Assembly (NCBI GenBank): GCA_013214025.1
Contig: JABSRN010000088.1
Span: forward strand, 1 to 49,192
DNA length: 49,192 bases
Direction: 5' to 3'
Source: Polyangiaceae bacterium
Lineage (GTDB): Bacteria > Myxococcota_A > Polyangia > Polyangiales > Polyangiaceae
Shown piece by piece: positions 15,888-26,038 of the stretch (the first letter of the stretch is position 1; every line of letters begins with the position of its first letter). The notes below the pieces were generated by a model. It saw only the letters and a program-made list of their open reading frames with translations. It was not told the DNA's origin and did no database searches. The position numbers were made by a program, and so were the translations under genes.

Positions 15888-16853
15888 TCAGCGACTCGCC
15901 GATTGTTCCGCGGGCGGGGCTTCGCCGCTTTCGATCGCCTCACGGACAAATAGATCTTCCAAGGTTTCGTGAACGGGAGCGACCTCAATGATCTGGGCCG
16001 ATTCGTCAAGGGCTGCTCGCACCACCGCCTGTACGTCAGCCCCTCCGTCAACAGTGACCACCAGGCGACCCGGAACTCGACGAAGCTCGTGGTTCATAGC
16101 AGCGAGTTGCGACTCAAGAGCCTCGCCGACGTCAGCCAGCACCACATTCGTGTGGCGGACGTCCCGGTTCAGCAATTCGCTCAACTTGCCGGTCACCACC
16201 ACCTCGCCCTTACGAAGGATGGTCACCCGATCGCAAAGGGTCTCTACATCTCCCAAGATGTGACTCGAAAAAAAGATCGTCCGACCCGCGGCACGCTCGG
16301 CCAAGATCAGTTCTCGTACCTCTTTGCGACCCACCGGATCCAAGCCGCTCATCGGCTCATCCAGGATCAGCAGCTCAGGATCCGCCACCAGTGCCGAGGC
16401 CAGGCCGGTGCGCTGCAACATGCCCTTCGACAAGCGCCGAACGGGACGATCTGCTGCGTACAAAACCCCCGTCTGACCGAGAACCTTCGTCGCCTGAGCT
16501 CGCGCGTCTTTGCGGCTGAGTCCCGACAGTTGCGCACACATCTCGACAAACTCGCGCGGCGTCAAAAAGGGGTACACATACGGGTTCTCGGGCATGAAGC
16601 CCACGCGTGCCATCGCGCGAACGCTCGGAATGGGATCTCCAAAGATGGTCGCATCGCCCGAAGTCGGGGATATCAACCCCGTGATCATCTTGATAGTCGT
16701 CGTCTTGCCGGCACCATTGGGGCCGAGAAAGCCGAAGATTTCACCCTGCCGCACCTCAAGGGAGACATCCTTTACTGCGTCCACCCGGCGCCTCATGAGC
16801 CCCAGTCGAAACACCTTTTGCAGCCGGTTCACCTTGATCAGAACATCAGACAT
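15888..16853 (-). CDS. ABC transporter ATP-binding protein (NatA/CcmA-type)
   Basis: A 321-residue ATPase that would drive an ABC exporter. Walker A is GPNGAGKTTT, the signature LSKGMLQR, Walker B LLILDEPMSGLDP, and the H-loop SSH (FFSSHIL). The N-terminal phrase VRQGEIFGFLGPNGAGKTT and the C-terminal extension of about 90 residues match the NatA/YhaQ group, which works with an ABC-2 type permease. No permease gene is in the window next to it, so its partner is elsewhere, or the protein serves a permease in trans. The C-terminal tail ends with a Glu/Ala-rich stretch. Divergent from the OmpA-family gene with a 188-bp gap. Confidence 0.9.
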   Translation of the reverse strand: MSDVLIKVNRLQKVFRLGLMRRRVDAVKDVSLEVRQGEIFGFLGPNGAGKTTTIKMITGLISPTSGDATIFGDPIPSVRAMARVGFMPENPYVYPFLTPREFVEMCAQLSGLSRKDARAQATKVLGQTGVLYAADRPVRRLSKGMLQRTGLASALVADPELLILDEPMSGLDPVGRKEVRELILAERAAGRTIFFSSHILGDVETLCDRVTILRKGEVVVTGKLSELLNRDVRHTNVVLADVGEALESQLAAMNHELRRVPGRLVVTVDGGADVQAVVRAALDESAQIIEVAPVHETLEDLFVREAIESGEAPPAEQSASR

Positions 16854-17041
16854 GAGCCTTAGATTATCCGGGATTCTGTATCTTGCCTAGAAACCCATAT
16901 GTCGATGACATTACACAAGTTAAGTCACTCCCCCGCGAGATCTGAAATCCCTCCCACGAGGGAATCATCGCGGCAAGATCTGCGCTGGCTGGGTGGGAAA
17001 CGGTGGTACAAGTGAAACACCTCACATACTCAACAGTATCT

Positions 17042-19687
17042 ATGCGCTCTCTATCTCGTTCTCTTATTCCCAGCCTCCTGATCAGCGCCCTGACGTCCAC
17101 CACCGCAAGCGTCGGGCAGCCTGGCCCACCGCCCGGACCGGCTGGGCCTCCCCCGGGACCGGCAGCTCCGACTCCTCAACCTGCGCCGCAGCCGGCCTAC
17201 GGCGGTCAAGCCCCCGCCCCCACCGAATATCCAGCTCCCGGTGGTTACGGTGTCCAGCCCGGCTACAACCCCAGCGGCAGCCCAGCTCCGGCCCAGCCTC
17301 AGACGATGGTGCCGGGACAGCCCGCCTACGGTCAGCCAGCAGACCCCGCCCCGCAACAGCCAAGTCCTGGCACAGGCTTTGAGGGCCAGACTCAGTTCGG
17401 CACCAACGGCATCGAAGCAGGCGTGGCCGGCCCGGCGGTGCCAGAAGATTCCGAAGAGAGCTCAAGCAAGAGCCCGGACTACCGAGCGCTGTCGCTAACG
17501 CGCCACAACGGACTCGAAGCCTCCACGGGGCTGTGGCGAGTGCGCGCGGCCGACTCCGGAGCACCCGGGACATTCCGCTTCAGTCTCTCATCTGCCTACT
17601 ACGCGGGCAGCAGCTTCTTGTGCCCGCAATGTGAAACCACCAGCGGAACGCCGAACGTAATCGACGAGGTCGAACGCGTCGGAGCCCACATTCAAATATC
17701 TGCGACCCCCGCGTCCTTCCTCGAGGCGCACATCGGCTTTCATTCAAGCGCCACCTCCAACGACTTAGGCCTCCCCACGCTCCTTCAGGTGCTCGGCGAT
17801 GCCAATATCGGACTGAAGGGTTTCATGCCGCATGAACCCGACCAACTATTCACCGCAGGCGGCGGTGTCGATCTGGTGCTTCTGAACGGCACCGGATCGG
17901 TGGGTGTGGGCAACGCAAACTTTCGGATGAATGCTCTGGCAACCGCCGATTTCTCGAACAAGCGTCAAGAATCAGAACGAGTACCCCTTCGTGCCCATTT
18001 GAACATGGGCTACTACTTCGACAACTCCGCGAACCTCGTCGAAGACGTAGAAACGGCCCGGGGGGGCTCACGCATTACGAGGATTGAGCGCTTCGGGCTC
18101 GGCATCAACCGAGTGGATCGATTCGAGATCGGACTTGGCCTCGAAGGGGTGTTCGAATACGTTCGGCCTTTCGCCGAATGGACGATTGGTATCCCCTCCA
18201 ATCGTCAGGGCTACGCTTGCGATCGCCTGGACACCAATCTGGGAGACCGCTGTCTGGGGGACGAGAGCAACTTCGGTCACACCCCATCGCGATTCACCCT
18301 GGGGGGGCGTGTGCTGCCTCCCTTCCTCGAAGGGCTATCGGGCTTACTGGCGCTAGATATCGGAACCGGCGCCACTTCCCAGTTCGTCGAGGAAGTCGCG
18401 CCGGAGGTGCCATGGAATCTCCACATGGGGATCGGCTATGCCGTCGATATTCAACCGCGCGTTCAGATCAAGGAACTGCCGCCGGAAGCCCCCGTCGCCA
18501 CCGAAACCGTCCGGTACTTTATCGAGGGTAGCGTCGTAGAAAAAGGCACAGTCATCGCCGTCGCCGGAGCTATACTTCGCTACGACGGAAATGAATTGAC
18601 CGGCATGGTCGCCAACACCCACGGACATTTCCGCTCCGCAGCTCTCGAGCCGGGCAATTATACGCTCAGCGTCGACAAAGACGGCTACCACACCGGAAGC
18701 TGCGTCGCCGCCGTCGGCCCGCAGCCTCCCTACGTGCCCACGGGCTACGGTCAAGCTCCAATCGTTCCAGGGCAAGCAGCCCCCGGCTACGGCGGAGCCT
18801 ATGGGCAAGCCAGCGCGTACAATGGCCAACCGTACGGGGCGCAACCGCAGAGAGGGCAGCCGGGCACGGCTCCCCTCGCCCAGCCAGCGTACGGGCAACC
18901 GGGAGCGATGGGCCCCAATCCCATGGGACCGGCCTATCCCGGGGGGCCCGTGCCCGCAGACGGCGCTGGCTACGGCTCTCCTCCGCCAGCACCTGAGCTG
19001 ACCGGACCGCAGATCACTTCGATTCGCTGCGAGCTCCAGGCTCTGCCCCAAGTCGGACACATCGACGGCGTCGTCACGGACGCAGAGTCCAATGATCCGG
19101 TGGCAGGAGTGGGTATCAAGATCACCGACAAACGGGACCGAAGCCTCGATATCGTTGCAGACCAGTCAGGAACCTTCCGCTTCGAAAACATTCCCCCGGG
19201 CACGGTCACTCTAGCCGTAGAGGCCGACGGCTACCTACGCACAGTGATCCAGGTCGATGTGGCCGCTCGCAAGGAGCAGCGCGTTTCAATCCCGATGGCC
19301 AAACGCCCAGCGCGATCGAACGTTGTGGTGACGACAAAAGAAATTCGGCTCAAGAAACAGGTTCACTTCGCTCACAGCAGCGCGGAGCTCATGCCTGACT
19401 CCATCGCCATCATCGCGGAAATCGCAGAAGTGATGTCTGACCACAGCGAAATCGAGCGGATCGAAGTTCAGGGGCACACCGACAACACCGGCTCCCCCGC
19501 CTACAATATGAAGTTGAGCGCCGACCGCGCCGCAGCTGTGCGAGAAGCGCTAATCGTGAACGGCGTGGCCCTAGGACGCATTACTGCCAAGGGATACGGC
19601 GACACCCAGCCGCTCGCTCCGAATGTTTCAGACCGCAACCGCTCCCGGAACCGCCGCGTACAGCTGGTCATCAAACGACGGCGCTGA
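17042..19687 (+). CDS. Large OmpA-family outer membrane protein with carboxypeptidase-regulatory-like domains
   Basis: An 881-residue exported protein. A signal peptide (MRSLSRSLIPSLLISALTS) is followed by about 120 residues rich in Pro, Gly, Gln and Tyr (QPAYGQ-like units). Residues about 150-490 are rich in alternating hydrophobic and aromatic residues, as in a beta-barrel or beta-sandwich. Two carboxypeptidase-regulatory/PEGA-like beta-sandwich domains lie near 490-556 and 672-740, separated by a second GQ/AY-rich linker. The C-terminus (about 773-881) is an OmpA peptidoglycan-binding domain: LMPDSIAIIAEIAEVM, VQGHTDNTGS, NMKLSADRAAAVREALI, GYGDTQP and NRSRNRRVQLVI. The protein should tether the outer membrane to the cell wall. 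The open frame extends to 17003, but ATG 17042 gives a normal signal peptide. Monocistronic. Confidence 0.87.
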   Translation: MRSLSRSLIPSLLISALTSTTASVGQPGPPPGPAGPPPGPAAPTPQPAPQPAYGGQAPAPTEYPAPGGYGVQPGYNPSGSPAPAQPQTMVPGQPAYGQPADPAPQQPSPGTGFEGQTQFGTNGIEAGVAGPAVPEDSEESSSKSPDYRALSLTRHNGLEASTGLWRVRAADSGAPGTFRFSLSSAYYAGSSFLCPQCETTSGTPNVIDEVERVGAHIQISATPASFLEAHIGFHSSATSNDLGLPTLLQVLGDANIGLKGFMPHEPDQLFTAGGGVDLVLLNGTGSVGVGNANFRMNALATADFSNKRQESERVPLRAHLNMGYYFDNSANLVEDVETARGGSRITRIERFGLGINRVDRFEIGLGLEGVFEYVRPFAEWTIGIPSNRQGYACDRLDTNLGDRCLGDESNFGHTPSRFTLGGRVLPPFLEGLSGLLALDIGTGATSQFVEEVAPEVPWNLHMGIGYAVDIQPRVQIKELPPEAPVATETVRYFIEGSVVEKGTVIAVAGAILRYDGNELTGMVANTHGHFRSAALEPGNYTLSVDKDGYHTGSCVAAVGPQPPYVPTGYGQAPIVPGQAAPGYGGAYGQASAYNGQPYGAQPQRGQPGTAPLAQPAYGQPGAMGPNPMGPAYPGGPVPADGAGYGSPPPAPELTGPQITSIRCELQALPQVGHIDGVVTDAESNDPVAGVGIKITDKRDRSLDIVADQSGTFRFENIPPGTVTLAVEADGYLRTVIQVDVAARKEQRVSIPMAKRPARSNVVVTTKEIRLKKQVHFAHSSAELMPDSIAIIAEIAEVMSDHSEIERIEVQGHTDNTGSPAYNMKLSADRAAAVREALIVNGVALGRITAKGYGDTQPLAPNVSDRNRSRNRRVQLVIKRRR

Positions 19688-19792
19688 GGGCCGACAGCGC
19701 TGAGGGCACGGCCGGGGTGCAGCGGCTAACGCCCGTGCTGCACAAGTCGCGTCGCAGCTCCGACTCCTACTTCTGAACGCGCTCAACCCTGG

Positions 19793-20188
19793 CTAGGAGC
19801 CTTCGGGGCCCGGCTCATCCTCGGCCGCCGAAGGCAACGGTCCCACCTCGTCTAGGATTTTCTGAACATTTCGCTGCGCTTCGGGACCCACGTCATACTC
19901 GAAACGGAGTTCCGGCACTCGCTTGAGCTTGAGGTGCTGCCCCAGCCCTTTGCGCAATTTGCCAGCCGCGCCCTTCACACTCGCCACCGCATGGCGGCGC
20001 ATGCGAGGGTCGTCGTCCCCCACTAAGAGTACGAATTTTACCCAAGCCACGCCGAGGTCAGCTGGCAACTTCACGTCAGTGATTACCAGACCAGCGAGAC
20101 GCGGATCCTCCAAGGTGCGGGAAAGCTGCGCGCCGATATAAGCTCGGATCTGCTCAGCTACGCGACGCGGACGTCGACTGTCAGCCAT
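19793..20188 (-). CDS. rbfA: Ribosome-binding factor A
   Basis: A 131-residue KH-fold protein that binds the 30S subunit and aids 16S rRNA 5'-end maturation. RRPRRVAEQIRAYIGAQLSR, DPRLAGLVITDVKLPADLGVAWVKF and RVPELRFEYDVGPE are the family's conserved segments. It is the last gene of rimP-nusA-ylxR-infB-rbfA, 66 nt after infB, as in many bacteria. The C-terminus is a short acidic tail. No truB follows; the next gene converges on it. Confidence 0.94.
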   Translation of the reverse strand: MADSRRPRRVAEQIRAYIGAQLSRTLEDPRLAGLVITDVKLPADLGVAWVKFVLLVGDDDPRMRRHAVASVKGAAGKLRKGLGQHLKLKRVPELRFEYDVGPEAQRNVQKILDEVGPLPSAAEDEPGPEGS

Positions 20189-20254
20189 AACGGTGCGTTC
20201 CTCCGAGCAAGGCAGCCAACCGACAGAAAATCATTCGGTCACCACCTCGCCCGC

Positions 20255-22882
20255 TCAATCGAGCGTCTGGGGAACCTCTTTGAGTTCGTATGCCTGAATG
20301 ATGTCGCCCTCGGCGACATCGCTATGGCCATCCAGCGACATGCCGCAATCGAAGCCCTCTTTGACCTCTTTCACGTCATCCTTGAATCGCTTGAGACTGT
20401 CGAGCTTGCCTTCAAAGATCTGCTCGCCAGCGCGCACCAATCGAACGTGCGCAGAGCGGCGGACCATGCCCTTGACGATCATGCAACCAGCGATGATGCC
20501 GGCTTTGGTGATCTTGAACACCTGCCTGACTTCCGCCTCACCGAGTGCCTGCTCTTCGTAGATGGGCGCCAGCATGCCTTCCATGGAGTTGCGAACATCG
20601 TCGATCACTTCATAGATAATGCTGTAGTTGCGAATCTCGATGCCCTCTTTTTGGGCGAGAGAACGCGCCTTGCCGGCGGGGCCAACGTTGAATCCGATAA
20701 TCACGGCCTTGGCCGCGGCCGCGAGGTTCACATCGCCCTCGGTGATCGCGCCCACTCCGGAATGAACCATCGTGACGCGAACCTTGTCGCCGGATAGATC
20801 CACCAGGCTCTGCTGGAGCGCCTCCACGGAACCCTGAACATCACCCTTGATGATCAGCTTGCATTCCAGCTGGTTGGCTTCGTGCATCGCCTGGGCCAAG
20901 TCATCCAAGGAGACTTTAATGGTAGTCGACATCAGGCTCCGACGCTCTTTGGTACGACGGCCTTCCGCAATCTCTTGCGCGTCCTTTACGTTCTTCACCC
21001 AGTGAACCGGATCGCCGGGAGAAGGGACTTCGCCGAGACCGATTACGGAAACCGGTGTGGCGGGGCCCGCCTCTTTGATGTTCTTGCCGAGGTCGTCGAC
21101 AATCGCGCGGATCTTGCCGAAGGCGCCACCTGCCAGAACGACATCTCCGCGTCGCAACGTGCCTTCGGTAACCATCACGGTCGCCACCGGGCCGCGTCCA
21201 CGGTCAAGCTTAGATTCGACAACAACACCGCTTGCCGGCCGGTCCGGGTTTGCCTTCAGCTCCATGACTTCCGCTTGAAGCAGCACGGTGTCCAGCAATT
21301 GGTCGATGCCTTCGCCGGTCATCGCTGAGACCTCAGTAAACAGAGTGTCTCCACCCCATTCTTCTGGGACTAGGTCCAGCTCACCGAGCTGACGACGAAC
21401 ACGTTCCGGCTGTGAGCCTTCTCGGTCGATCTTGTTGATCGCTACGATGATCGGAACCTTGGCTGCCTTGGCATGGGAGATGGCCTCTTTGGTTTGCGGC
21501 TTCACCCCGTCGTCAGCTGCGACTACTAGAATGACGATATCTGTCGCGTCCGCACCACGAGCCCGCATGGACGAGAACGCGGCATGTCCGGGAGTGTCCA
21601 GGAACGCGATACGGCCTTTTTTGGTCGTTACCGAATAGGCGCCAATGTGCTGGGTGATGCCGCCAGCTTCGCCGGACGTCACGTTGCCGGAGCGGATCTT
21701 GTCGAGCAGGCTGGTTTTGCCGTGATCGACATGGCCCATGATGGTGACGATGGGCGCGCGAGCTACTCGACCGGCATCTTCCTCGTCTGATTCTTGGCCC
21801 TGAGCCTTGACGATGGCCTCGGCTTCACTGACCGCGACATCTTCAATGTCCCAACCAAATTCCTGGCCAACGATCTTGGCCGTGTCGGCATCGAGGGTCG
21901 TGTTGATGTTCACGCCGGTCATTCCGAGACTCAGCAACTTCATCAGTACTTCGCCGGACTTGGCGCTGATCTTCGCAGCCAACGCCTGTACGGAGATGCT
22001 CTCCTCGATCTTGACGACCTTCTTATGCGCTGAACGTTCCTGAGTAACGCTACCTCCACCACCGCGGCGGGGCGCGAAAGATCCGATACCGCGGCGCGGG
22101 CCACGGCCCATTCGGCCGCCCATCATCGGTCGGCCGCGATGCCCACCACCTGGGCCTCCGCCACCGGGACCGCCGGTCTTCGCGTCGTACTGAACCCGGC
22201 GAGGGCCAGCGCTCCGCGGAGGTGTCGGGCGAGGCACGCCAGGGCGGCCCTCCCAAACGTCGATACCCGTGCGCGGCGCCGTCGAGGGACGGGCTGCGGC
22301 ATCCGCACCTGCGGGCGCAGGCGCAGCTGGAGCTGGCTCGGCCGGCGCGGCGGCCGCGGCGGCCGCGGGAGGTTCAGGAACCGGAGCGGGGGCTGCCGCT
22401 GGCGCCGAAGGCTCAGGGGCTGCTGCCGCTGGCGCAGACGGCGCTGCGGCTGGCGCAGACGGTGGCGAGGCGGCGGCGGGCGCGCTCGGAGCGGCAGCAG
22501 GCGCGCTCGGAGCGGCGGCAGGCGCGCTCGGAGCGGCGGCAGGCGGAGGCGCCGCTGCCGGCACTGCTGCCGGCACTGGCGCTGCTGCCGGGGCAGACGC
22601 TGCCGGGGCAGACGCTGCCGCGGCAGCAGAAGCCGGAGGCGCCTCCGTGGCGACCTTCCGAGTCCTACGCTTCACGACGCCGTGGCGAATCTGCTCTTCG
22701 ACCGCCTTTTCGCCACCTTGTCGAGCCAGTTGCCGCTTTACACGGTCAACCGCCTCAGGCGCGACAGCGCTCATATGGTTTTTCACATCTGTCACGCCGA
22801 CGGACTGAAACAAGGCAACCAGTGACTTGTTGTCGACTCCGAGATCCCGGGCCACCTGGTATACGCGTACCTTGCCGCTCAT
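20255..22882 (-). CDS. infB: Translation initiation factor IF-2
   Basis: An 875-residue GTPase that recruits fMet-tRNA to the 30S subunit and promotes subunit joining. The N-terminus ([21 protein letters not shown]) is the IF2_N fold. Residues about 75-260 are an Ala/Pro-rich linker with tandem PSAPAAA units, then a Gly/Arg-rich stretch. The G domain begins near residue 376 with [14 protein letters not shown], and DTPGH and NKID follow; domains II to IV and the C-terminal initiator-tRNA-binding domain complete it. The long repetitive linker is longer than in Escherichia coli but common in Myxococcota and other high-GC bacteria. Its ATG overlaps the ylxR stop codon by 4 nt (ATGA), so translation is probably coupled. 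Confidence 0.97.
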   Translation of the reverse strand: MSGKVRVYQVARDLGVDNKSLVALFQSVGVTDVKNHMSAVAPEAVDRVKRQLARQGGEKAVEEQIRHGVVKRRTRKVATEAPPASAAAAASAPAASAPAAAPVPAAVPAAAPPPAAAPSAPAAAPSAPAAAPSAPAAASPPSAPAAAPSAPAAAAPEPSAPAAAPAPVPEPPAAAAAAAPAEPAPAAPAPAGADAAARPSTAPRTGIDVWEGRPGVPRPTPPRSAGPRRVQYDAKTGGPGGGGPGGGHRGRPMMGGRMGRGPRRGIGSFAPRRGGGGSVTQERSAHKKVVKIEESISVQALAAKISAKSGEVLMKLLSLGMTGVNINTTLDADTAKIVGQEFGWDIEDVAVSEAEAIVKAQGQESDEEDAGRVARAPIVTIMGHVDHGKTSLLDKIRSGNVTSGEAGGITQHIGAYSVTTKKGRIAFLDTPGHAAFSSMRARGADATDIVILVVAADDGVKPQTKEAISHAKAAKVPIIVAINKIDREGSQPERVRRQLGELDLVPEEWGGDTLFTEVSAMTGEGIDQLLDTVLLQAEVMELKANPDRPASGVVVESKLDRGRGPVATVMVTEGTLRRGDVVLAGGAFGKIRAIVDDLGKNIKEAGPATPVSVIGLGEVPSPGDPVHWVKNVKDAQEIAEGRRTKERRSLMSTTIKVSLDDLAQAMHEANQLECKLIIKGDVQGSVEALQQSLVDLSGDKVRVTMVHSGVGAITEGDVNLAAAAKAVIIGFNVGPAGKARSLAQKEGIEIRNYSIIYEVIDDVRNSMEGMLAPIYEEQALGEAEVRQVFKITKAGIIAGCMIVKGMVRRSAHVRLVRAGEQIFEGKLDSLKRFKDDVKEVKEGFDCGMSLDGHSDVAEGDIIQAYELKEVPQTLD
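22480..22542. repeat. Three tandem 21-bp units inside infB
   Basis: GCGCGCTCGGAGCGGC(A/G)GCAG occurs three times head to tail (22480-22500, 22501-22521, 22522-22542). It encodes the 7-residue PSAPAAA unit of the IF-2 linker. In-frame units suggest length variation by slippage or unequal recombination without loss of function. Confidence 0.85.
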
Positions 22883-23520
22883 CTATCCTCCATGGGTTGA
22901 GCGCTCATACCGCCCAACCGCGAAATCATCTCGGCTCGGCGAATTTCTCTGCCGAGCCGGTTGTCCAAAAGGGCCACGATCGCGATTTCATCGCGTCCGC
23001 ATGCCAGCCCAAGAATCTGTTTTGTACCCCACGCGATAGCCCGACCGTCAGCGATACATCGCTGCACGTAGTCGAGGGTCGCTGTGGCGGCTGCGTCGCG
23101 TGCGACGATGCACAGTTCGCTCTTTCCCCCGATGACAGCATCTTTGGCAGCATCGGCCCCGGTCGCTGCATGGCGCGCGCTTACCGCGGCGCTCAGCAAA
23201 CCAGCGATTCGGCGATCCGCGCCGTCCGCGAGCAGAGCGAAAAGCACCGGCAAGTCGCAATCAACCGCGGTGCGAAAACTACGGGCGAAGCCCCGCTGCG
23301 CAGCCTTCTTGAAACATGAGGGGCTGACGTGAACCCAGGCACCGCGACCGAAGGCCCCCCCTCCGAGATCGGGCAGAAGCCCGCCGTCCGGTCCGAGTAC
23401 AATTCGTACCAGCTCGCGCTGCTCGGTTCGCTCACCACAGCCGACGCAGCTACGCGTAGGAACTCGCTGGCGCTCCTTACTGCTGTGCCGTTTAGGCTTG
23501 GTCATTGTGCTTAACTGCAT
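22879..23520 (-). CDS. YlxR (DUF448) fused to an L7Ae-like domain
   Basis: A 213-residue nucleic-acid-binding protein. The N-terminal YlxR domain has the conserved RSCVGCG, ELVRIV and GRGAWVH; this family binds RNA and has been proposed to modulate RNase P or nusA-operon processes. Residues about 105-205 resemble ribosomal L7Ae/L30e folds (ADGRAIAWGTKQILG). A single polypeptide joins the two, which are separate ylxR and ylxQ genes in Firmicutes; the fusion is known in several proteobacterial lineages. It sits between nusA and infB as usual. The ATG at 23520 has AGG just before it; the in-frame ATG at 23505 (MTKPKR) is another possibility. Its stop overlaps the infB start. Confidence 0.88.
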   Translation of the reverse strand: MQLSTMTKPKRHSSKERQRVPTRSCVGCGERTEQRELVRIVLGPDGGLLPDLGGGAFGRGAWVHVSPSCFKKAAQRGFARSFRTAVDCDLPVLFALLADGADRRIAGLLSAAVSARHAATGADAAKDAVIGGKSELCIVARDAAATATLDYVQRCIADGRAIAWGTKQILGLACGRDEIAIVALLDNRLGREIRRAEMISRLGGMSAQPMEDR

Positions 23521-23552
23521 ACCTGATATTCACGGAACACGGTGGTCGTCGT

Positions 23553-25190
23553 TTAGACGGTCTCCGACTTCTCTGGCTGAGGGATCTTGAGACGCGCCGC
23601 ATCGATTTGAGGCGCCTCATCCCGTAGAAATTCGTTGGCTGAAGCCTGAACTCGTCGGGCCTTCTTGTTCGCGAGACCGCTTCGAATACTCAGTCGGTCG
23701 GCGTCTTCCTTGATCACCTCGGCGATCGATCGATAGCCGCCTTCTTCGAGGAGCTGCAGCGTCCTGAGACCGATACCACTCACTAAGCGTAATACCTCCT
23801 GATCGGTCGGGGGCTCCACTCGGGTACTTGCTTCGACAACGCGCTCTTTGCGTAGGCGCTCCATCGTCTCGGCGGCACCTGATTTGAGAGTATCCGCGTC
23901 CTCTTTCGCCGCGAGGCCCTCGACCGCGTGAAGCTCCTCCACGTCGGCTTCGGCGACCTCTTCGAGCGCACGAAAACCCAGCCGATACAGCCCATTGGCG
24001 ACGTCGTCGGTCAGGCCCTCGATCTGGCGAAAGGCATCCAAGCTTTCGTTCTCCATCTGCTTGAATTTGCTATCGCTAATGATGTCTAGTTTCCAACCCG
24101 TGAGCTGGGAGGCCAGGCGTACATTCTGGCCCTTGCGACCGATCGCCAGGCTCAGCTTCTCGTCCGGAACTACTAGTTCCATTCGATTGTCAGCCTCGTC
24201 GATGATGACCTTGTTTACATCGGCAGGCTGAATTGCCGCGATAATGTAACGAGCTACATCCTCGTCGAAGGGAACGATATCGATCTTTTCCCCGCGCAAT
24301 TCCTGGACAACAGCCTGAACGCGAGAGCCCTTGATGCCGACACAAGCGCCGACCGGATCCACGTCACCATCCCGAGTCGCCACGGCGATCTTACTGCGGA
24401 AACCCGCTTCGCGAGCCACGTTCACGATGCGCACGATTCCTTCGTAGATCTCCGGGACCTCGGCCTCGAACAACTTCTCGACTAGATGGGGATCGCTGCG
24501 ACTCAGCAGAACCAACGGTCCCCGCGCCTCTCGGTCGATATCCTTCACGTACGCGACGATGCGATCACCGGGACGGTAGGTCTCCCGCGGCGTTTGCTCT
24601 CGGTAGGGGAGAATGCCTTCGGTCTTGCCGAGATCGACAATCACATTGTGACCCTTTTCGAAGCGCCGAATGATTCCGCGAATGAGCTCGCCCTTGCGGT
24701 CCTTGAACTCGTTGAAAATCAGATCACGCTCGGCATCGCGAACGCGCTGCAGCAAGACTTGTTTTGCCGTCTGGGCAGCGATGCGGCCGAAGGTGCTCCG
24801 CGCTTGTTTGATGTTGAGCACATCTCCAAAGTCTCTTTCTTGCTGGGCCGCCTTCTCCGCGTCCTTCGGGTGCCAAAACACCTGAAAACCAAGCTCTTCG
24901 CCAATTTCCGCTTCCAAGCCGTGAGAGCGGGCCAGGGCCGCAGAGATCTCATGTTCGCTCTCGTCGACTTCTTCAACCACCGTCATGTACTGAAACAAGT
25001 CGATGTTCCCGGACTCTTCATTGAAGTGCGCTTCGAACTCACGCCCCATTCCGAAAGCAGCTTGAGCCGCCTTGAGGATGGCAGCTTCCATGGTTTCGAT
25101 CAGGATCTGTCGATCGATGCCCTTTTCGGCGGCGACCTGGTCGACGATTCCACCTAGGTTTGCTTCGAATGCTTCAGCTTTGCTTGCCAT
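23553..25190 (-). CDS. nusA: Transcription termination/antitermination protein NusA
   Basis: A 545-residue RNA polymerase-binding factor that controls pausing, intrinsic termination and antitermination. Order: N-terminal RNAP-binding domain, S1 domain ([19 protein letters not shown] and [10 protein letters not shown]), two KH domains ([19 protein letters not shown], and [18 protein letters not shown] with GRKGQN as GXXG), then C-terminal helix-hairpin-helix repeats ([18 protein letters not shown] and [19 protein letters not shown]). The C-terminal repeats are those that bind alpha or antitermination factors in other species. It lies 9 nt after rimP. In E. coli NusA autoregulates this operon; a terminator-like hairpin upstream of rimP could be the target here. 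Confidence 0.97.
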   Translation of the reverse strand: MASKAEAFEANLGGIVDQVAAEKGIDRQILIETMEAAILKAAQAAFGMGREFEAHFNEESGNIDLFQYMTVVEEVDESEHEISAALARSHGLEAEIGEELGFQVFWHPKDAEKAAQQERDFGDVLNIKQARSTFGRIAAQTAKQVLLQRVRDAERDLIFNEFKDRKGELIRGIIRRFEKGHNVIVDLGKTEGILPYREQTPRETYRPGDRIVAYVKDIDREARGPLVLLSRSDPHLVEKLFEAEVPEIYEGIVRIVNVAREAGFRSKIAVATRDGDVDPVGACVGIKGSRVQAVVQELRGEKIDIVPFDEDVARYIIAAIQPADVNKVIIDEADNRMELVVPDEKLSLAIGRKGQNVRLASQLTGWKLDIISDSKFKQMENESLDAFRQIEGLTDDVANGLYRLGFRALEEVAEADVEELHAVEGLAAKEDADTLKSGAAETMERLRKERVVEASTRVEPPTDQEVLRLVSGIGLRTLQLLEEGGYRSIAEVIKEDADRLSIRSGLANKKARRVQASANEFLRDEAPQIDAARLKIPQPEKSETV

Positions 25191-25199
25191 TGAAATTAC

Positions 25200-25772
25200 C
25201 TACTTCGCTGCGGCGCCCTTACGCCGCCGGTGCCCAGGATTGCGATTCTTTACGGATCGCTCGCCTTTTGGCATGTCTAGGACGAGTTGTGCACGCTCAA
25301 TGAGCGCATAAGAAACGTTAGTGGATCCAATATCCGCATCGATCGCAATTTCCGTACCGTCTTCGCTCACTCCGGACAGCGGACCGCGGAGGGTGAACTC
25401 ACCATCGATGGGCTCAGACATTTTTATCTTGGCGACGCTGCCCTTAAACCTACGAAAATCATCGATGGAGTAAAGCGTTCGGTCCAGACCGGGCGACCCG
25501 ACGTCAAGCCGATAGGCCGCTTTGATGACGTCAGCAACGTCGAGCGCCGCGGAGATATCTCGGGAGACCTCCGAACAGAGATCTAATGTCACTCCGGCAG
25601 CCGGCTCGGTCGCGTCCGGCCGTTCGATGGTGACGTACAACACGTGAGAGCCATCATCCCGCTTCCATATGAGTTCAACACCGACCACGCCATGCGCACG
25701 CAACACCGGCTCAATCAGCGAAACCAGACGGTCCCGGTCGAGGGTTTTGAGTCGTTCAAACGCGAAAGGCAT
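25200..25772 (-). CDS. rimP: Ribosome maturation factor RimP
   Basis: A 190-residue factor for 30S subunit assembly. The N-terminal alpha/beta domain (LVSLIEPVLRAHGVVGVELIW, VTLDLCSEVSRDISAALDV, YRLDVGSPGLDRTL) and the C-terminal SH3-like domain (GSVAKIKMSEPIDGEFTLRGPLSGV) match the family. Its tail is basic (NRNPGHRRRKGAAAK). The open frame continues upstream to 25952, but that part contains the hairpin and A/T run of the leader and is not conserved in the family. ATG at 25772 is used. It opens the nusA-infB operon. Confidence 0.92.
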   Translation of the reverse strand: MPFAFERLKTLDRDRLVSLIEPVLRAHGVVGVELIWKRDDGSHVLYVTIERPDATEPAAGVTLDLCSEVSRDISAALDVADVIKAAYRLDVGSPGLDRTLYSIDDFRRFKGSVAKIKMSEPIDGEFTLRGPLSGVSEDGTEIAIDADIGSTNVSYALIERAQLVLDMPKGERSVKNRNPGHRRRKGAAAK

Positions 25773-25831
25773 GACAGAGGAACGGAGCGACGAGAGCAGG
25801 AGAAAAACTGGGCTGAGAAAAGCTGGTTGAG

Positions 25832-25864
25832 AAAAAAAAAACGGACCGCCCATGAGGGAGTCCG
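25832..25864 (-). terminator. Terminator-like hairpin in the rimP operon leader (possible attenuator)
   Basis: On the minus strand CGGAC-T-CCC-TCAT-GGG-CG-GTCCG (25864-25842) can fold, and is followed at once by ten T (25841-25832). It lies about 60 nt upstream of the rimP ATG and no gene ends just upstream, the nearest stop being at 26039. An intrinsic terminator in the leader of the nusA operon would suit NusA-dependent autoregulation; this is inference. Confidence 0.65.
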
Positions 25865-26038
25865 ACCATCCATCCGAATTCGCGGCGCGAAACTTATCCA
25901 ACGGTTCAGCACTATTCAAGTACTGCTCCCGGCGCTCGAAAAGCGCCACCACCGGATCGGGGGACCGCCTCCTACACCGGATTTAGGAAAATTCCCAGCC
26001 CCACAAGCACAAAGTAGCGAAAATATAGGAAGCTTTCG

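Noticed and set aside
22222-23319. 365-codon plus-strand open frame opposite infB and ylxR
   Set aside because: It is the shadow of the Ala/Pro-rich IF-2 linker and ylxR. It has an Arg-rich low-complexity composition and no domains.
25773-25952. 60-residue N-terminal extension of rimP
   Set aside because: The extension spans a hairpin with a run of ten T and is hydrophobic and atypical for RimP. ATG at 25772 fits family length.
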